Source: Pseudomonas svalbardensis (GTDB lineage Bacteria; Pseudomonadota; Gammaproteobacteria; Pseudomonadales; Pseudomonadaceae). From it: 64,000 bases of DNA. The position numbers and the translations under genes were made by a program. The stretch spans positions 435,001 to 499,000 of the forward strand of contig NZ_CP125619.1 in the NCBI RefSeq assembly GCF_030053115.1. The letters are read 5' to 3'. Below the pieces are notes generated by a model that was given only the letters and a program-made list of their open reading frames with translations, did not search any database and had not been told where the DNA came from. The first letter of the stretch is position 1; every line of letters begins with the position of its first letter. This document shows, piece after piece, positions 44,518 to 56,000 of this stretch.

Positions 44518-46260
44518 TTAGAGGAACAAGCCCGGACCGGGGCGACTTCCTTCGGGGAATCTGACGCCCACTTTACCGATCTTGTTCCCTTCCATGACCG
44601 CGACGGTCCAAATGGTGTTGTTCCACTCCACCTGGTCACCAACTACGGGTGCACCGCCCACTTTCTGGGCAATGAAATGGCCGAGCGACATGTCCGGATC
44701 GATGCCTTCCACTTTCAACCCGTAAAGCGCCGCAACCGCGGCCAGCTGGGCGTCTCCTTCGAGTACGAAGTCGCCGAAGAAGCGCAAATCGAGGCCCCGT
44801 TGCGGTGCCTGACTGAAGAGTTTTCCGAGGGCCGGAAGGTTGTGTTCATGGCCGATTACGCACAGCAAATCGCCGACTTCGAGCACCGTACTACCCGACG
44901 GATGGAGCAGTTGCTGGCCACGAAACAGTGCTGCAATCCGGGTGCCTTCGGGCATTTTCAGCTCGCGAAGGGGTGAGCCGATGCACCATTTCTCGGCACC
45001 GAGGCGATAAACGAACAGCTCCCACTCACTGGTGACGTGGACTTCCAGGGCTGAGCGGGAGATTGGCGCCGGCTCCGGCGGAACGGTCACTTTCAAAAGC
45101 TTCGCCACCCACGGCAGGCTCGTGCCCTGAACCAGCAGCGACACCAACACGATAAAGAAGGCGAGGTTGAAATACAGCTGGGCGTTGGGCAGGCCGGCCA
45201 TCAGCGGGAACACCGCGAGAATGATCGGGACCGCGCCGCGTAACCCAACCCATGAAATGAACGCCTTCTCGCGCCCATGGAACGCCTTGAACGGCAGCAG
45301 ACCGACCATCACCGACAACGGCCGGGCAAACAGAATCATCCACAGCGCCAGACCCAGAGCGGGCAAGGCAATCGGCAACAAGTCGTGAGGTGTCACCAGC
45401 AGCCCCAGTACCAGGAACATGCCGATTTGCGCCAGCCAGGCCATGCCGTCGAGCATGTGTAAAATGCCGTGGCGGCTGCGCACCGGGCGGTTGCCGATGA
45501 CCAGGCCGCACAGGTACACCGCCAAAAAGCCGCTGCCATGCAAGGCGTTGGTCAGGGCAAACACGACCAGTCCGCCAGCAATGACCAGGATCGGATACAG
45601 GCCGGTGGCCAAGTGGATGCGGTTGACCAGCTGCAGCATGACCCAGCCACCGCCCAGGCCGATGACGGCACCGATACCGAACTCACGCATAAAGTGCCCG
45701 AGCAGGCTCCAGTGCAGACCGGTCTGGCCGCTGGCGAGCATGTCGATCAGGGTCACGGTGAGGAACACTGCCATCGGGTCGTTGCTGCCGGACTCGATCT
45801 CGAGGCTGGCGGTGACCCGTTCGTTCAGGCCTTTGCCGCCGAGCAGCGAGAACACTGCCGCGGCGTCCGTCGATCCGACGATAGCGCCGATCAGCAGGCC
45901 CTGGATCAGGTTGAGGTTGAACAGCCACGCGGCTGCCATGCCGGTCAGCCCGGTGGTAATCAACACCCCGACCGTCGCTAGCGACAGCGCCGGCCATAAC
46001 GCCACGCGGAAGCTGGAAACCCGGGTGCGCAAGCCGCCGTCGAGCAGGATGACTGCCAGGGCGAGGTTGCCGACCAGATAAGCCGTTGGGTAGTTATCAA
46101 AAACAATGCCGGCACCGTCGACGCCGGCCGACATGCCCACCGCGAGGATGATCACCAGAATCGGGATACCGAGGCGCGATGAAAGTGAGCTCACCAGAAT
46201 GCTCGCACCTACCAGCAACGCGCCGATCAAGAACAGGCTGTTGATGGTCGTCGCATTCAA
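44518..46260 (-). CDS. nhaP2: Potassium/proton antiporter, NhaP2/CvrA type
   Basis: CPA1-family antiporter, 580 aa. An N-terminal transport domain of about twelve helices contains [15 protein letters not shown] and [13 protein letters not shown], the paired-Asp region of the family. The C-terminal cytoplasmic part has a TrkA-C domain (about 405-480) and a CorC/HlyC-like module near the end. It expels K+ in exchange for H+. I chose the TTG at 46260 ([18 protein letters not shown]), with GGAG eight bases upstream; ATG starts upstream would give an unsuitable N-terminus. Confidence 0.9.
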   Translation of the reverse strand: MNATTINSLFLIGALLVGASILVSSLSSRLGIPILVIILAVGMSAGVDGAGIVFDNYPTAYLVGNLALAVILLDGGLRTRVSSFRVALWPALSLATVGVLITTGLTGMAAAWLFNLNLIQGLLIGAIVGSTDAAAVFSLLGGKGLNERVTASLEIESGSNDPMAVFLTVTLIDMLASGQTGLHWSLLGHFMREFGIGAVIGLGGGWVMLQLVNRIHLATGLYPILVIAGGLVVFALTNALHGSGFLAVYLCGLVIGNRPVRSRHGILHMLDGMAWLAQIGMFLVLGLLVTPHDLLPIALPALGLALWMILFARPLSVMVGLLPFKAFHGREKAFISWVGLRGAVPIILAVFPLMAGLPNAQLYFNLAFFIVLVSLLVQGTSLPWVAKLLKVTVPPEPAPISRSALEVHVTSEWELFVYRLGAEKWCIGSPLRELKMPEGTRIAALFRGQQLLHPSGSTVLEVGDLLCVIGHEHNLPALGKLFSQAPQRGLDLRFFGDFVLEGDAQLAAVAALYGLKVEGIDPDMSLGHFIAQKVGGAPVVGDQVEWNNTIWTVAVMEGNKIGKVGVRFPEGSRPGPGLFL

Positions 46261-46387
46261 AGGCAGTACTCCAGAAAGCTGAAAGGCGGGCACAAACTGA
46301 CCATGCAGTCTGCGTGCCAGCGATTCTAACCTGTTGAAATGTGATGCTGTCAAAAAGGTTTGCAGCAGCGGTAGGCACAGGGAGGGT

Positions 46388-46419
46388 GATCATTCCCACG
46401 CGGGAGCGTGGGAACGATC
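46388..46419. repeat. REP-like hairpin, GATCRTTCCCACGC family
   Basis: A 14-base inverted repeat, GATCATTCCCACGC and GCGTGGGAACGATC, with a four-base loop and one G-U pair. This is a third repeat family in the window, of the type widespread in Pseudomonas and other gamma-proteobacteria. It lies between the chemoreceptor gene and the antiporter gene on the minus strand and may end or stabilise the chemoreceptor transcript. Confidence 0.8.
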
Positions 46420-46428
46420 AGTTACGGG

Positions 46429-48054
46429 TTAGAGGCTAAACCGCCCAACCATATTGTTCAGGTCCAGCGCCAACCGCGACAACTCATTGCTGGCAGCACT
46501 CGTCTGATTCGCCCCGGTCGCCGATTGCACCGACAGATCACGGATATTCACCAGATTGCGGTCCACTTCGCGGGCCACCTGCGCCTGCTCTTCGGCAGCG
46601 CTGGCGATCACCAGGTTGCGTTCATTGATTTCGACGATGGCACTGTTAATAGTGTCGAGCGACATGCCTGCACCACGGGCGATGTTCAAGGTCGATTCAG
46701 CACGCTCGGTGCTGTTGCGCATCGAATCCACCGCGTGTTCGGTACCGCTCTGGATGCTGCCGATCATGCGTTCGATTTCGCTGGTCGATTGCTGGGTGCG
46801 ATGCGCGAGGGCGCGCACCTCATCCGCTACTACGGCAAAACCACGACCGGCCTCACCGGCACGGGCGGCTTCGATCGCCGCGTTCAATGCCAGCAGGTTG
46901 GTCTGGTCAGCCAGACCGCGAATCACGTCCAGCACTTTGCCGATGTCACGGGACTCATTAGCCAGGTCGCCGATCAGGGTCGCGGTGCTCTGCACATCGG
47001 CGCTCATGCGTTCGATGGCGCTGACGGTTTCCTGCACCAGGTCACGGCCATCACCGGCGGAGGTGGTGGCATTTTTCGAGGCTTCGGACGTGCTGACGGC
47101 ATTGCGCGCGACTTCTTCCACGGCGCTGGTCATTTCGTTGACGGCGGTGGCGGCCTGTTCGATTTCGTTGTTTTGCTGGGTCAGGCCACGGGCGCTTTCG
47201 TCGGTGACGCTGTTGAGCTCTTCAGCGGCGGACGCCAGTTGCGTGGCGGAACCGGAAATCCGTTGCAGGGTGTCGCGCAGCTTGTCCTGCATCTTCGACA
47301 TGGCGGCGAGCAGGCGACCGGCTTCATCTTCGCCATCGACCGTGATCGGGCGCGTCAGGTTGCCTTCGGCGATTTCTTCGGCGGCGCTCAGGGCGTTGGC
47401 GATCGGTTTGGTGATGCTATTGGTCAGCAGCCAGGCAAACAGCAGGGTCAGACCAGTGGCGATGACCAGTAGGGTCACCACCAGGTTGAAGGCTGACGAG
47501 TACTGGTCGGCGGCTTGCTGGTTGGTGTCAACGGTCTGCTGGGTGTTGATTTCCAGCAAACGGTTGAGCACGGAGTTGACGGCTTCAGAGTTAGTCAGCA
47601 AATCGGTATTGAGCAGCGTGCGCAGCTCCTCGACCTGATTGTTGCGCGACAGGCTCTTCATGCGGTCTTCGATCTGGCGGTACTGACCCAGCAACTGTAC
47701 ATACTGATCATAGGCTGCACGTTCCTGCGGGCTGGCGATCAGTTTTTCGTAGACCGTCTGAGCCACTCGGATCTGCTGATTACGGGTTTCCAGCAGGTCC
47801 AGGGTTTTCTGCTGGACGTCCGGCTCGCGGTTCACCAGCAGGCGATAGGACAGGACGCGCAGGCGCAGGGTCAGTTGAGTGAACTCGTCGAGGCTTTTGA
47901 TGCTCGGTACGCTGTTCGAGGTGATCTCCTCGGCGGCGCCGCGAATCTTGCTCATCTGGTTCAAGGCGAACACACCCAGGATTAGCAGCATGGCGCCAAT
48001 CAGGGTGAAGCCGAGGAACGCCCGCGGTGCGATATTCATATTTCGTAAGGACAT
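46429..48054 (-). CDS. Methyl-accepting chemotaxis protein, four-helix-bundle sensor
   Basis: Chemoreceptor of 541 aa. Membrane helix 1 (about 12-31) is followed by a periplasmic 4HB_MCP-type sensor (about 35-185), membrane helix 2 (about 190-210, [20 protein letters not shown]), HAMP and a cytoplasmic signalling domain. The tip reads [22 protein letters not shown]. The ligand is not apparent. I chose the ATG at 48054. A sigma-28-like promoter stands 56 bases upstream, in keeping with a flagellar-regulon gene. Confidence 0.9.
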   Translation of the reverse strand: MSLRNMNIAPRAFLGFTLIGAMLLILGVFALNQMSKIRGAAEEITSNSVPSIKSLDEFTQLTLRLRVLSYRLLVNREPDVQQKTLDLLETRNQQIRVAQTVYEKLIASPQERAAYDQYVQLLGQYRQIEDRMKSLSRNNQVEELRTLLNTDLLTNSEAVNSVLNRLLEINTQQTVDTNQQAADQYSSAFNLVVTLLVIATGLTLLFAWLLTNSITKPIANALSAAEEIAEGNLTRPITVDGEDEAGRLLAAMSKMQDKLRDTLQRISGSATQLASAAEELNSVTDESARGLTQQNNEIEQAATAVNEMTSAVEEVARNAVSTSEASKNATTSAGDGRDLVQETVSAIERMSADVQSTATLIGDLANESRDIGKVLDVIRGLADQTNLLALNAAIEAARAGEAGRGFAVVADEVRALAHRTQQSTSEIERMIGSIQSGTEHAVDSMRNSTERAESTLNIARGAGMSLDTINSAIVEINERNLVIASAAEEQAQVAREVDRNLVNIRDLSVQSATGANQTSAASNELSRLALDLNNMVGRFSL

Positions 48055-48109
48055 GGTGTTCACCGAAAAAAGCGCATCCGTGCGGGGCTGAGACTGCTGT
48101 ATGCATGAC

Positions 48110-48136
48110 TTATCGGTCATACGACTAAAGTCTTGA
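48110..48136 (-). promoter_or_regulatory. Sigma-28 (FliA)-type promoter of the chemoreceptor gene
   Basis: On the minus strand, TCAAGACT, an 11-base spacer, then ACCGATAA. The -10 element matches GCCGATAA at seven of eight positions and the -35 matches TAAAGTTT at five of eight, with the standard spacing. A transcript from here would start near 48098 and have a 44-base leader before the ATG at 48054. Confidence 0.65.
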
Positions 48137-48329
48137 GGCCCTGCGCGTTTTTGTCGCACAAAGGCTCCGGCGACGAAGTGCAGGAACCAGATCCGCCAAT
48201 CACAGTCTTTAAAGTCCGCGAGGAAGGTCGCCCGCCAGGAAAATCAAGGCCTTGCGCCCCAATAACCCTGGCATCGGTGGTGACTTTTCTTTATCGTACG
48301 CGCCCTTTGAAAATGCTTGGAAAATCATA

Positions 48330-48560
48330 ATGTTGGAAGCATCCCTAAGCCAATTGGAACAGCTGGTCAGCGACCTGGTGCAACAGAACCAGACCCTGCT
48401 CGGCACCAACCAAACCCTGAGCGCAGAACTGGCCCAGGCCAAGGATGAAAACGAAAGCCTGCAACTGAGCCTGATGGAACAGGAAGAGAAACAAGGTGCC
48501 ACCGCTGCACGCATTCAGGCCCTGGTTGAGCGCGTCAGCGCCGGCCCAGTCAGCGCATGA
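48330..48560 (+). CDS. TIGR02449 family protein (ZapB-like coiled coil)
   Basis: A 76-aa protein that is coiled coil almost throughout (LSQLEQLVSDLVQQNQTLL, then LAQAKDENESLQLSLMEQEE). It belongs to the small family found directly before zapA in Pseudomonas and is thought to be connected with cell division; no activity is established. It ends in an ATGA overlap with zapA. The start is ATG at 48330. The 275 bases upstream, shared with the divergent chemoreceptor gene, contain no further gene. Confidence 0.85.
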   Translation: MLEASLSQLEQLVSDLVQQNQTLLGTNQTLSAELAQAKDENESLQLSLMEQEEKQGATAARIQALVERVSAGPVSA

Positions 48561-48859
48561 ATCACGGCGCCGCAGGGGTAAAAGTCGTCTCGATCCTGGG
48601 GGAGGACTATTCGATCAAGGCGCCGGCCGGGGAAGAGCAAACCCTGCTGGACGCCGCGTTAATGCTGAAGGCTGCCCTGGCTGACACCAAAAAGAAGTAC
48701 CCGACACTGATCGGTGACCGCTTGCTGGTGCTGGCCGCGATGAATCTGTGCTCCCAGCAGATCGAAATGCAGAAACAGCACAAGCAGGAACTCGACCGTT
48801 ACCAAGAGCAAGTCAGCGCCACGGTTGAAGTGATCGCCAAGACGATCAGTCAGGCCTGA
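48557..48859 (+). CDS. zapA: Cell division protein ZapA
   Basis: A 100-aa ZapA-family protein that bundles FtsZ filaments at mid-cell. The N-terminal beta part [20 protein letters not shown] is followed by the helical [20 protein letters not shown] and a C-terminal coiled coil. Length and pattern are normal. It is cotranscribed with the TIGR02449 gene. The usual Pseudomonas neighbours after zapA (6S RNA and the 5-formyltetrahydrofolate cyclo-ligase gene) are absent. Confidence 0.9.
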   Translation: MNHGAAGVKVVSILGEDYSIKAPAGEEQTLLDAALMLKAALADTKKKYPTLIGDRLLVLAAMNLCSQQIEMQKQHKQELDRYQEQVSATVEVIAKTISQA

Positions 48860-48959
48860 TCGGCTTTGCGCACAACCAAAGAATAAATTGTCGTTTGCGT
48901 TGTATACAATCGGCACGGCTGTTGCAGTGTTTCAGCCTCTTATTCTTTGGGGGTGCTCC

Positions 48960-50897
48960 ATGCAGTTCTGGCGACGCAGTATTCAATGGCAGTTGATCCT
49001 GAGCATGGGCACCGCCCTGCTGGTCAGTATTCTGATCGTGGTTGGCATTTATACCCTCGTGGTCAACCGTCTCGCCGAGCGCTATCTGGTCGAACAAGCG
49101 CTACCGTCGAGCATCGAAGCGATGCGCAACGACATCGAGCGAATCCTCGTTCAACCCCTCACCGCCGCGAAGGACATCGCCAGCAATAGCATGGTGCGCG
49201 ACTGGTTGGCCGGGGGTGAAAACAGTGCTCAGACCGCCACGTTCGTGAAGTATCTGGAAGGCATTCGCGCCGAGCACAAAGCCTTTACCGCGATTATTGT
49301 CGGCACCGCGTCCAACCATTACTTCACTGAAAAAGGCCTGGACCGGACCCTCAGTCGCTCCAATCCAAAGGACGCCTGGTTCTATGCTTTCCTCGACAGC
49401 AGCCAGCCGCGCACCCTCAATATCGACAATGACACCGCCACCGGCGAATTGGCACTGTTCATTGACTTCAAGGTCGAGCAGGCCGGTAAAGTTGTGGGCG
49501 TTGCCGGGCTCGGCCTGAGCATGAAAGAGTTGTCGGAGCTGATTCACAACTTCAACTTCGGTGAGCGCGGCAAGGTCTATCTCGTGCGTTCCGACGGTTT
49601 GATCCAGGTTCACCCCGAAGCGCAGTTCAGCGGCAAGCGCACACTCGTTGAACAGATTGGTGCCTCGGCGGCGCAAGCGGTCATGGCTCAAAAAGCCGCC
49701 ACCCACAGCAGCTTCGATCGCGATGGCGAAGATTTCCTGGCATTGAGCCTGCCGTTGCGGGATCTGGGCTGGACCTTGGTGGCCGAAGTGCCACAGTCGC
49801 AGATCTACGCCGAAGCCCGCCGCGCCATGTGGATGAGCAGCGGCATCGGCCTGGCGGTAGCGCTGGTTTGCCTGATGCTGGTGGTGTGGTTGGCCCGTGG
49901 ATTGGTGCGGCCGATCCGTCAGGTAACAGCAGCACTGGTAGCCATCGGTAGCGGTGGTGGAGATTTGACCCACAGGTTAGATTCCAGTCGTGCCGATGAA
50001 CTGGGTGACCTGGCTCGCGGCTTCAATCGATTCCTGGAAAGTCAGCGCGACATGATTGGCGAAGTGCTGACCACCAGCGAGCGTTTACGCACGGCAGTCG
50101 GCCAGGTGGCGCGGGTGGTGGACAACACGGCCGAACGCTCCGGCCGCCAGCAAGAAATGACCGACATGGTCGCCACCGCCGTCCACGAAATGGGCCTGAC
50201 CGTGCAGGAAATCGCCCAGAATGCCGGCAACGCTGCGGTGGCTTCGCAAACTGCCCGGGATGAGGCGATGCAGGCGCGGGAAGTGGTGGGCGGGTCGATC
50301 CGGCATATTGAAAGCATGTCCGATGAGATTGGCCTCGCTGCCAGTGCGGTGGGCGAGTTGGCCCATCAGGTGGCATCCATCGATCAGGTGCTGGCAGTAA
50401 TTCGGGGGATTTCCGAGCAGACCAATTTGCTGGCGCTCAACGCGGCCATCGAAGCGGCGCGGGCCGGGGACATGGGGCGTGGGTTTGCGGTCGTCGCGGA
50501 TGAAGTGCGGACCTTGGCGCGGCGGACGCAGTCGTCGACTGATGAGATTCAGCAGATGATTGGCAGCCTCAAGCAAGGCGCGGAGAACGCGGTGTCGTCG
50601 ATGCATTCCGGACAAGCGGCGACCGGCACAGGCGTCGAATCGAGCCAGCGGACCGGGGAGTCGTTGACGGCGATTACCGGGCAGGTGGAGCGCATCAGCG
50701 ACATGAACCATCAGGTGGCGGCGGCGACGGAAGAACAGTCGGCGGTGACGGAAGAGATTAACCGGAACGTGCAGGGGATTTCCGATTTGGCCCGGGCGAC
50801 GGCGGGGGAAGTCAGAGCTTGCCGTGAGGATTGTCAGACGTTGCAGCGGTTGGCCGATGATTTGGCGCGGCAGATGGGTAGCTTCAAGCTGGGCTGA
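48960..50897 (+). CDS. Methyl-accepting chemotaxis protein, dCache-type sensor
   Basis: A 645-aa chemoreceptor. Membrane helix 1 (about 12-33), a large periplasmic double-Cache-like sensor (about 40-290) with [15 protein letters not shown] and [14 protein letters not shown], membrane helix 2 (about 297-320), HAMP, and a signalling domain with [21 protein letters not shown]. The ligand is unknown; dCache receptors often bind amino or organic acids. I start it at the ATG for [11 protein letters not shown]. The 100 bases upstream contain GTATACAAT but no convincing -35 and no sigma-28 site. Confidence 0.9.
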   Translation: MQFWRRSIQWQLILSMGTALLVSILIVVGIYTLVVNRLAERYLVEQALPSSIEAMRNDIERILVQPLTAAKDIASNSMVRDWLAGGENSAQTATFVKYLEGIRAEHKAFTAIIVGTASNHYFTEKGLDRTLSRSNPKDAWFYAFLDSSQPRTLNIDNDTATGELALFIDFKVEQAGKVVGVAGLGLSMKELSELIHNFNFGERGKVYLVRSDGLIQVHPEAQFSGKRTLVEQIGASAAQAVMAQKAATHSSFDRDGEDFLALSLPLRDLGWTLVAEVPQSQIYAEARRAMWMSSGIGLAVALVCLMLVVWLARGLVRPIRQVTAALVAIGSGGGDLTHRLDSSRADELGDLARGFNRFLESQRDMIGEVLTTSERLRTAVGQVARVVDNTAERSGRQQEMTDMVATAVHEMGLTVQEIAQNAGNAAVASQTARDEAMQAREVVGGSIRHIESMSDEIGLAASAVGELAHQVASIDQVLAVIRGISEQTNLLALNAAIEAARAGDMGRGFAVVADEVRTLARRTQSSTDEIQQMIGSLKQGAENAVSSMHSGQAATGTGVESSQRTGESLTAITGQVERISDMNHQVAAATEEQSAVTEEINRNVQGISDLARATAGEVRACREDCQTLQRLADDLARQMGSFKLG

Positions 50898-50923
50898 TAA
50901 ATGTATCGCCTGCACTGACGCCT

Positions 50924-51006
50924 TCGCGAGCAGGCTCGCTTCCACATTATTTGAACGCGTTGTCTGGTTAAACGCGGACCACTGTGGGAGCGAGCCTGCT
51001 CGCGAA
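50924..51006. repeat. REP pair between convergent chemoreceptor and acyl-CoA dehydrogenase genes
   Basis: Two copies of the GTGGGAGCGAGCC-family REP: the left in reverse orientation (CGCGAGCAGGCTCGCTTCC, with one changed base) and the right in forward orientation, tail to tail. They fill most of the 137-base gap between two convergent genes. Confidence 0.88.
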
Positions 51007-51034
51007 TGTTTTCAGCCGCGCCAAAGTGTTCGGA

Positions 51035-52837
51035 TTAGAACCACTCATCCTGCATTGTCAGACAAACATCATCCCGAGCCTCAAGAATCGCCAGCTCGTG
51101 ATGACAACCCGGCACTTCCCACGTCAGAAAATACCGCGCCGCCTGCAGCTTGCCTTTATAGAAGCTCACATCCGCCGCATTCCCTTTGGCCAGCCCTTCT
51201 TCAGCGCGAATCGCCTGCTCCAACCAGCGCCAGCCAATCACCGTGTGCCCGAACACTTTCAGGTACAGTGCCGAGTTCGCCAGGCTGCTATTAACCTTGC
51301 CTTGCCCCAGATCCGTCAGCAGGCCAATGGTCACCGTTTGCAGGCGTGCCACCAGTTTCTCCAGCGGTTCACGCAGCGCGGTCAACGACTCATGCGCCTG
51401 CGCTCGCTCAGCAGTGTGGGCGATCAGTCGAATCAGTTGCTTGAGCCCCGCGCCACCGTTCTGCGCCAGTTTGCGGCCCAACAGGTCCAGCGACTGAATA
51501 CCGTGCGTGCCTTCATGAATCGGGTTCAAACGGTTGTCGCGGTAGTACTGCTCAACCGGATATTCGCGGGTGTAACCGTGGCCGCCGAGAATCTGGATCG
51601 CCAGTTCGTTGGCCTTCAGGCAAAACTCCGACGGCCAGGATTTGACGATCGGCGTGAGCAAATCCAGCAGTTCATGGGCCTGTTTGCGCTCGACTTCAGT
51701 CTCAAGGGTCGTGGTGTCGTCAAACAGCCGCGCCGCGTACAGCCCGAGGTCGAACGAGCCTTCGACGTAGGCTTTTTGGGTCAGCAACATGCGTTTGACG
51801 TCGGCGTGCTGAATGATCGCCACTGGCGCGGTATTCGGGTCCTTGCTGTCCGGCACGCGACCTTGCGGACGCTCGCGGGCGTACTCCAGGGAGTACAAAT
51901 ACCCGGCGTAACCGAGCATCACCGCGCCCATGCCGACGCCGATCCGCGCCTCGTTCATCATCTGGAACATGTAGCTCAAGCCGTGATGAGGCTTGCCCAC
52001 GAGGTAGCCGACACACTCGCCGTTGTCGCCGAAGTTCAGCGCGGTGGAGGTGGTGCCACGCCAGCCCATCTTGTGGAACAAGCCGGCCAGCAGCACGTCG
52101 TTACGTTTGCCGAGGCTGCCGTCTTCGTTGACCAGGAACTTGGGCACGATAAACAGCGAAATACCCTTCACCCCGGCCGGTGCGTCCGGCAATTTCGCCA
52201 GCACCATGTGCACGATGTTTTCCGACAACGGGTGATCGCCGCCGGAGATGAAAATCTTATTGCCCTTTAGGCGATAGGTGCCGTCAGACGCAGGCTCTGC
52301 GCGGGTACGAATATCCGATAGCGACGAGCCAGCATGCGGTTCGGTCAGCGCCATGGTGCCGAAGAAGCGTCCGTCGATCATCGGTTGCAGGAAGCGTTGT
52401 TTCTGCTCCTCGGTGCCGAAGCTTTCGATCAGGTTCGCCGCGCCCATGGTCAGGAACGGATAAGAGGTCGACGCCGCGTTGGCTGATTGAAAGTGCGCGA
52501 AGCAGGCCTGGGACAACAGCGTAGGAAGTTGCATCCCGCCCGCGTCGAAACTGCGTGCGGCGTTGAGGAAACCGGCTTCGAGGAAGGCGTCCACCGCCGG
52601 TTTCACCTCCGGAATCAGAATCGCCTGACCGTCCTCATAGCGCGGTTCGTTCTCGTCGCCCTTGCGATTGTGTGGGGCGAAGAACTTCTCGGCGATGGTG
52701 CGGGCGGTGCCGATGGCCGCGTCGAAGGTCTCGCGGTTGTGCTCGGCGAAACGCTCACGCTGGGTCAGGCCTTCGGCATCGAGGACTTCATACAGCTCGA
52801 AAGCCAGATTGCGGGAACTGAGCAACGTCTCGGACAT
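51035..52837 (-). CDS. Acyl-CoA dehydrogenase (large, C-terminal-extended type)
   Basis: FAD-dependent acyl-CoA dehydrogenase of 600 aa, longer than the classical 380-aa enzymes because of an extra C-terminal domain (about 470-600). FAD/substrate motifs are visible: MALTEPHAGSSLSDI, KIFISGGDHPL and ILGGHGYTREYPVEQYYRD with the catalytic-base region. Substrate chain length cannot be told. In P. aeruginosa a similar gene follows the nhaP2 homologue as I recall, which suggests that the intervening chemoreceptor and zapA genes are an insertion or rearrangement here. Confidence 0.9.
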   Translation of the reverse strand: MSETLLSSRNLAFELYEVLDAEGLTQRERFAEHNRETFDAAIGTARTIAEKFFAPHNRKGDENEPRYEDGQAILIPEVKPAVDAFLEAGFLNAARSFDAGGMQLPTLLSQACFAHFQSANAASTSYPFLTMGAANLIESFGTEEQKQRFLQPMIDGRFFGTMALTEPHAGSSLSDIRTRAEPASDGTYRLKGNKIFISGGDHPLSENIVHMVLAKLPDAPAGVKGISLFIVPKFLVNEDGSLGKRNDVLLAGLFHKMGWRGTTSTALNFGDNGECVGYLVGKPHHGLSYMFQMMNEARIGVGMGAVMLGYAGYLYSLEYARERPQGRVPDSKDPNTAPVAIIQHADVKRMLLTQKAYVEGSFDLGLYAARLFDDTTTLETEVERKQAHELLDLLTPIVKSWPSEFCLKANELAIQILGGHGYTREYPVEQYYRDNRLNPIHEGTHGIQSLDLLGRKLAQNGGAGLKQLIRLIAHTAERAQAHESLTALREPLEKLVARLQTVTIGLLTDLGQGKVNSSLANSALYLKVFGHTVIGWRWLEQAIRAEEGLAKGNAADVSFYKGKLQAARYFLTWEVPGCHHELAILEARDDVCLTMQDEWF

Positions 52838-52957
52838 GGCGGCCTACCTTTTTTTGGAATGGACCGAGTCTAGGCGTGGGAAGGGCGGGGTGAACAGGAT
52901 GATTGATGAGCGTGATGGTAGATCAGAGCAGCGACTTACCAGACACCCCAAAACAAT

Positions 52958-53047
52958 TGTGGGAGCGAGCCTGCTCGCGATAGCGGTGTGTCATCCAATA
53001 CAGGTGTCGGATGACATGCCGCTATCGCGAGCAGGCTCGCTCCCACA
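52958..53047. repeat. REP pair between acyl-CoA dehydrogenase and putA
   Basis: Inverted pair of the main REP family: TGTGGGAGCGAGCCTGCTCG at 52958 and its reverse complement ending at 53047. The inner flanks also pair (CGATAGCGG with CCGCTATCG), so the unit forms a long hairpin. It lies 52 bases after the putA stop (putA is transcribed toward it) and upstream of the acyl-CoA dehydrogenase start. Confidence 0.9.
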
Positions 53048-53098
53048 GGGGATATTGCATACCGGGCGTCCATTGCGGGCGCCCGGTGGTATTACGGT

Positions 53099-56000
53099 TT
53101 AACCGATGGTCATCAGGCTCGCATTACCACCCGCAGCAGCAGTGTTGACGCTCAACGCCCGCTCAATCACCAGACGTTCCAGCGCAATGTTGGTTTCGCC
53201 TTGCGACAAGCCATGAACCCCAACAATCGCGCCAGCACGCTTGGCGACTTGCTGACAGACCGCACGCAGCTGATCGGAATGGCCATGATGCAGAACCGCA
53301 TCAATCACCACTTCGTCCTTGTTCCAGTCGGAAACCAGTTTGATCTTCGCCTGAATATCCTTCGGCAAACGTGCGAACAAGGCCTTGGTCAATTCCGCTT
53401 CCGGCCATACGGCCGAACCGCCCACCGCCAATACCGCGGCCAGTTGGGTCAGCAGATCGCCTTCGACTTCCGCCAGGCACAGCACGTGTTCGCGCGGCAG
53501 GATGGCGTAGCTGTTGCGCTCTCCGGTCGGGCCAGCGAGAACACGGGTGATCCCGCTTTGCGATTGCGCCGCGAATTGCACGCACAGGGTGCTCAAGTCA
53601 GCGAACTTGTTGCTGTCGGCCCAAGCCTTCAAGGCGGTCAGCGGTTTACTCATGGCATCACGCAAACGGACATCCGGTGCCACGATGGCGTCGCCGCGAG
53701 CGAAGGATTGTTCGATCGCATCGGTAGGACGCGTCGACAGCAGACGGTACAGGTACAGCGGACCACCCGCCTTCGGACCAGTGCCCGACAGACCTTCGCC
53801 ACCGAACGGCTGCACGCCGACCACAGCACCGACAATGTTGCGGTTCACGTAGACGTTGCCGGCGTTGACGTTGTCGATCACCTTGGCGATGGTCTCGTCG
53901 ATGCGGGTGTGCACGCCCAAGGTCAGGCCGTAGCCGGAAGCGTTGATCTGACTGATCAACTGGTCGATGTCTTTGCGCTTGTAGCGAACCACGTGCAGCA
54001 CCGGACCGAAGATCTCCCGCTGCAGCTCGTCGAAGCTTTCCAGTTCAATCAGGGTCGGCATCACGAAGGTGCCGCGTTTGACTTCTTCGCTATTGGCGAT
54101 AGCCACCTGATACACGTTGCGACCTTTGTCGCGCATGGCCTGGATGTGTTTCTCGATGCCTGCCTTGGCTTCGGCGTCGATCACCGGGCCGATGTCCACG
54201 GACAGACGCTCAGGGTTGCCGAGACGGCATTCAGCCATGGCGCCCTTGAGCATTTCGATGACACGGTCAGCGGAATCTTCCTGCAGGCACAGCACTCGCA
54301 GTGCCGAGCAACGTTGACCGGCGCTGTCGAAAGCCGACGACACCACGTCGATCACAACTTGTTCGGTCAGTGCCGAAGAGTCGACGATCATCGCGTTCTG
54401 GCCACCGGTTTCGGCGATCAGCGGAATCGGGCGACCTTGAGCATCCAGACGACCCGCGACGTTGCGTTGCAGCAAACGAGCGACTTCGGTGGAGCCGGTG
54501 AACATCACGCCTTTGACCCGATCGTCACCGACCAGACGCGCGCCAACGGTTTCACCACGGCCCGGCAGCAATTGCAGCACGCCTTCCGGAATCCCGGCTT
54601 CGAGCAGCAAGCGCACGGCTTGAGCAGCGACCAACGGGGTTTGTTCCGCAGGCTTGGCCAGTACCGGGTTGCCGGCAGCCAGTGCCGCAGCGACTTGACC
54701 ACTGAAAATTGCCAGCGGGAAGTTCCACGGGCTGATGCACACCACCGGGCCCAATGGGCGGTGGGCGTCGTTGGTGAAATCGTTGCGCGCCTGCACCGCG
54801 TAATAACGCAGGAAATCCACGGCCTCCCGCACTTCGGCGATGGCGTTGGCGAAGGTCTTGCCGGCTTCGCGAGCCAGCAGGCCCATCAGCGGTTGAATCT
54901 CGCCTTCCATCAAATCGGCGGCACGTTCCAGAATCGCGGCGCGTTCGGCGGGCGGCGTGGCCTGCCAGATCGGCGCAGCGTTCAGGGCGCACTGGATTGC
55001 GTTGTCGACGTCTTCGACGGTGGCTTCCTGCACATGGCCAACCACGTCACGCAGATCGGACGGGTTCAGGACTGGCGCAGGGGTTTCAGTGCTGGACGCG
55101 CAACCGAGCATCGGCGCAGCTTTCCAGTGGTTATGAGCGGTTGCCAGCAAAGCACAGGACAGCGAAGCCAAACGATGTTCGTTGGCCATGTCGATGCCGC
55201 TGGAGTTGGCGCGCTCGGCACCATAAAGATCACGCGGCAGCGGGATACGCGGGTGCGGCAGGCCGAAGCCGCCTTCCAGCGTCGCCATCTGCTCGATGCT
55301 GGCCACTGGATCGGCCACCAGCGCCTGAATCGAGATGGACTGATCGGCGATCTGATTGACGAACGAGGTGTTCGCGCCGTTTTCCAGCAGACGACGGACC
55401 AGATACGCCAGCAGCGTTTCGTGAGTACCTACCGGTGCGTACACGCGGCACGGACGGTTCAACTTGCCTTCGGAAACTTTGCCTACAACCTGTTCGTACA
55501 GCGGTTCGCCCATGCCGTGCAGGCACTGGAACTCGTACTGGCCGGGGTAATAGTTCTGACCGGCGATGTGGTAAATGGCCGACAGCGTGTGGGCGTTGTG
55601 CGTGGCGAACTGCGGGTAGATGACTTCCGGCACCGACAGCAGTTTGCGGGCGCAGGCGATGTAGGAAACGTCGGTGTACACCTTGCGGGTGTAGACCGGA
55701 TAGCCTTCCAGGCCTTCGACCTGGGCGCGCTTGATTTCGCTGTCCCAGTACGCGCCTTTTACCAGACGGATCATCAGGCGATGACGGCTGCGGCGAGCCA
55801 GGTCAATCACGTAGTCGATTACATACGGGCAACGCTTTTGATAAGCCTGGATCACGAAGCCGATGCCGTTCCAGCCGGTCAGTTGCGGCTCGAAGCACAA
55901 GCGCTCCAGCAGATCCAGCGACAGCTCGAGGCGGTCGGCTTCTTCGGCGTCAATGTTCAGGCCGATGTCGTATTGCTTGGCCAGCAGGGTCAGCGATAGC

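Noticed and set aside
48860..48959. 6S RNA expected directly after zapA
   Set aside because: Only 100 bases are available and they contain no long 6S-like bulged hairpin, so ssrS is not here.
53201..55999. Long open frame antisense to putA (about 932 codons)
   Set aside because: Shadow of the putA codon pattern in high-GC DNA; the translation has no recognisable domain and putA is certain.
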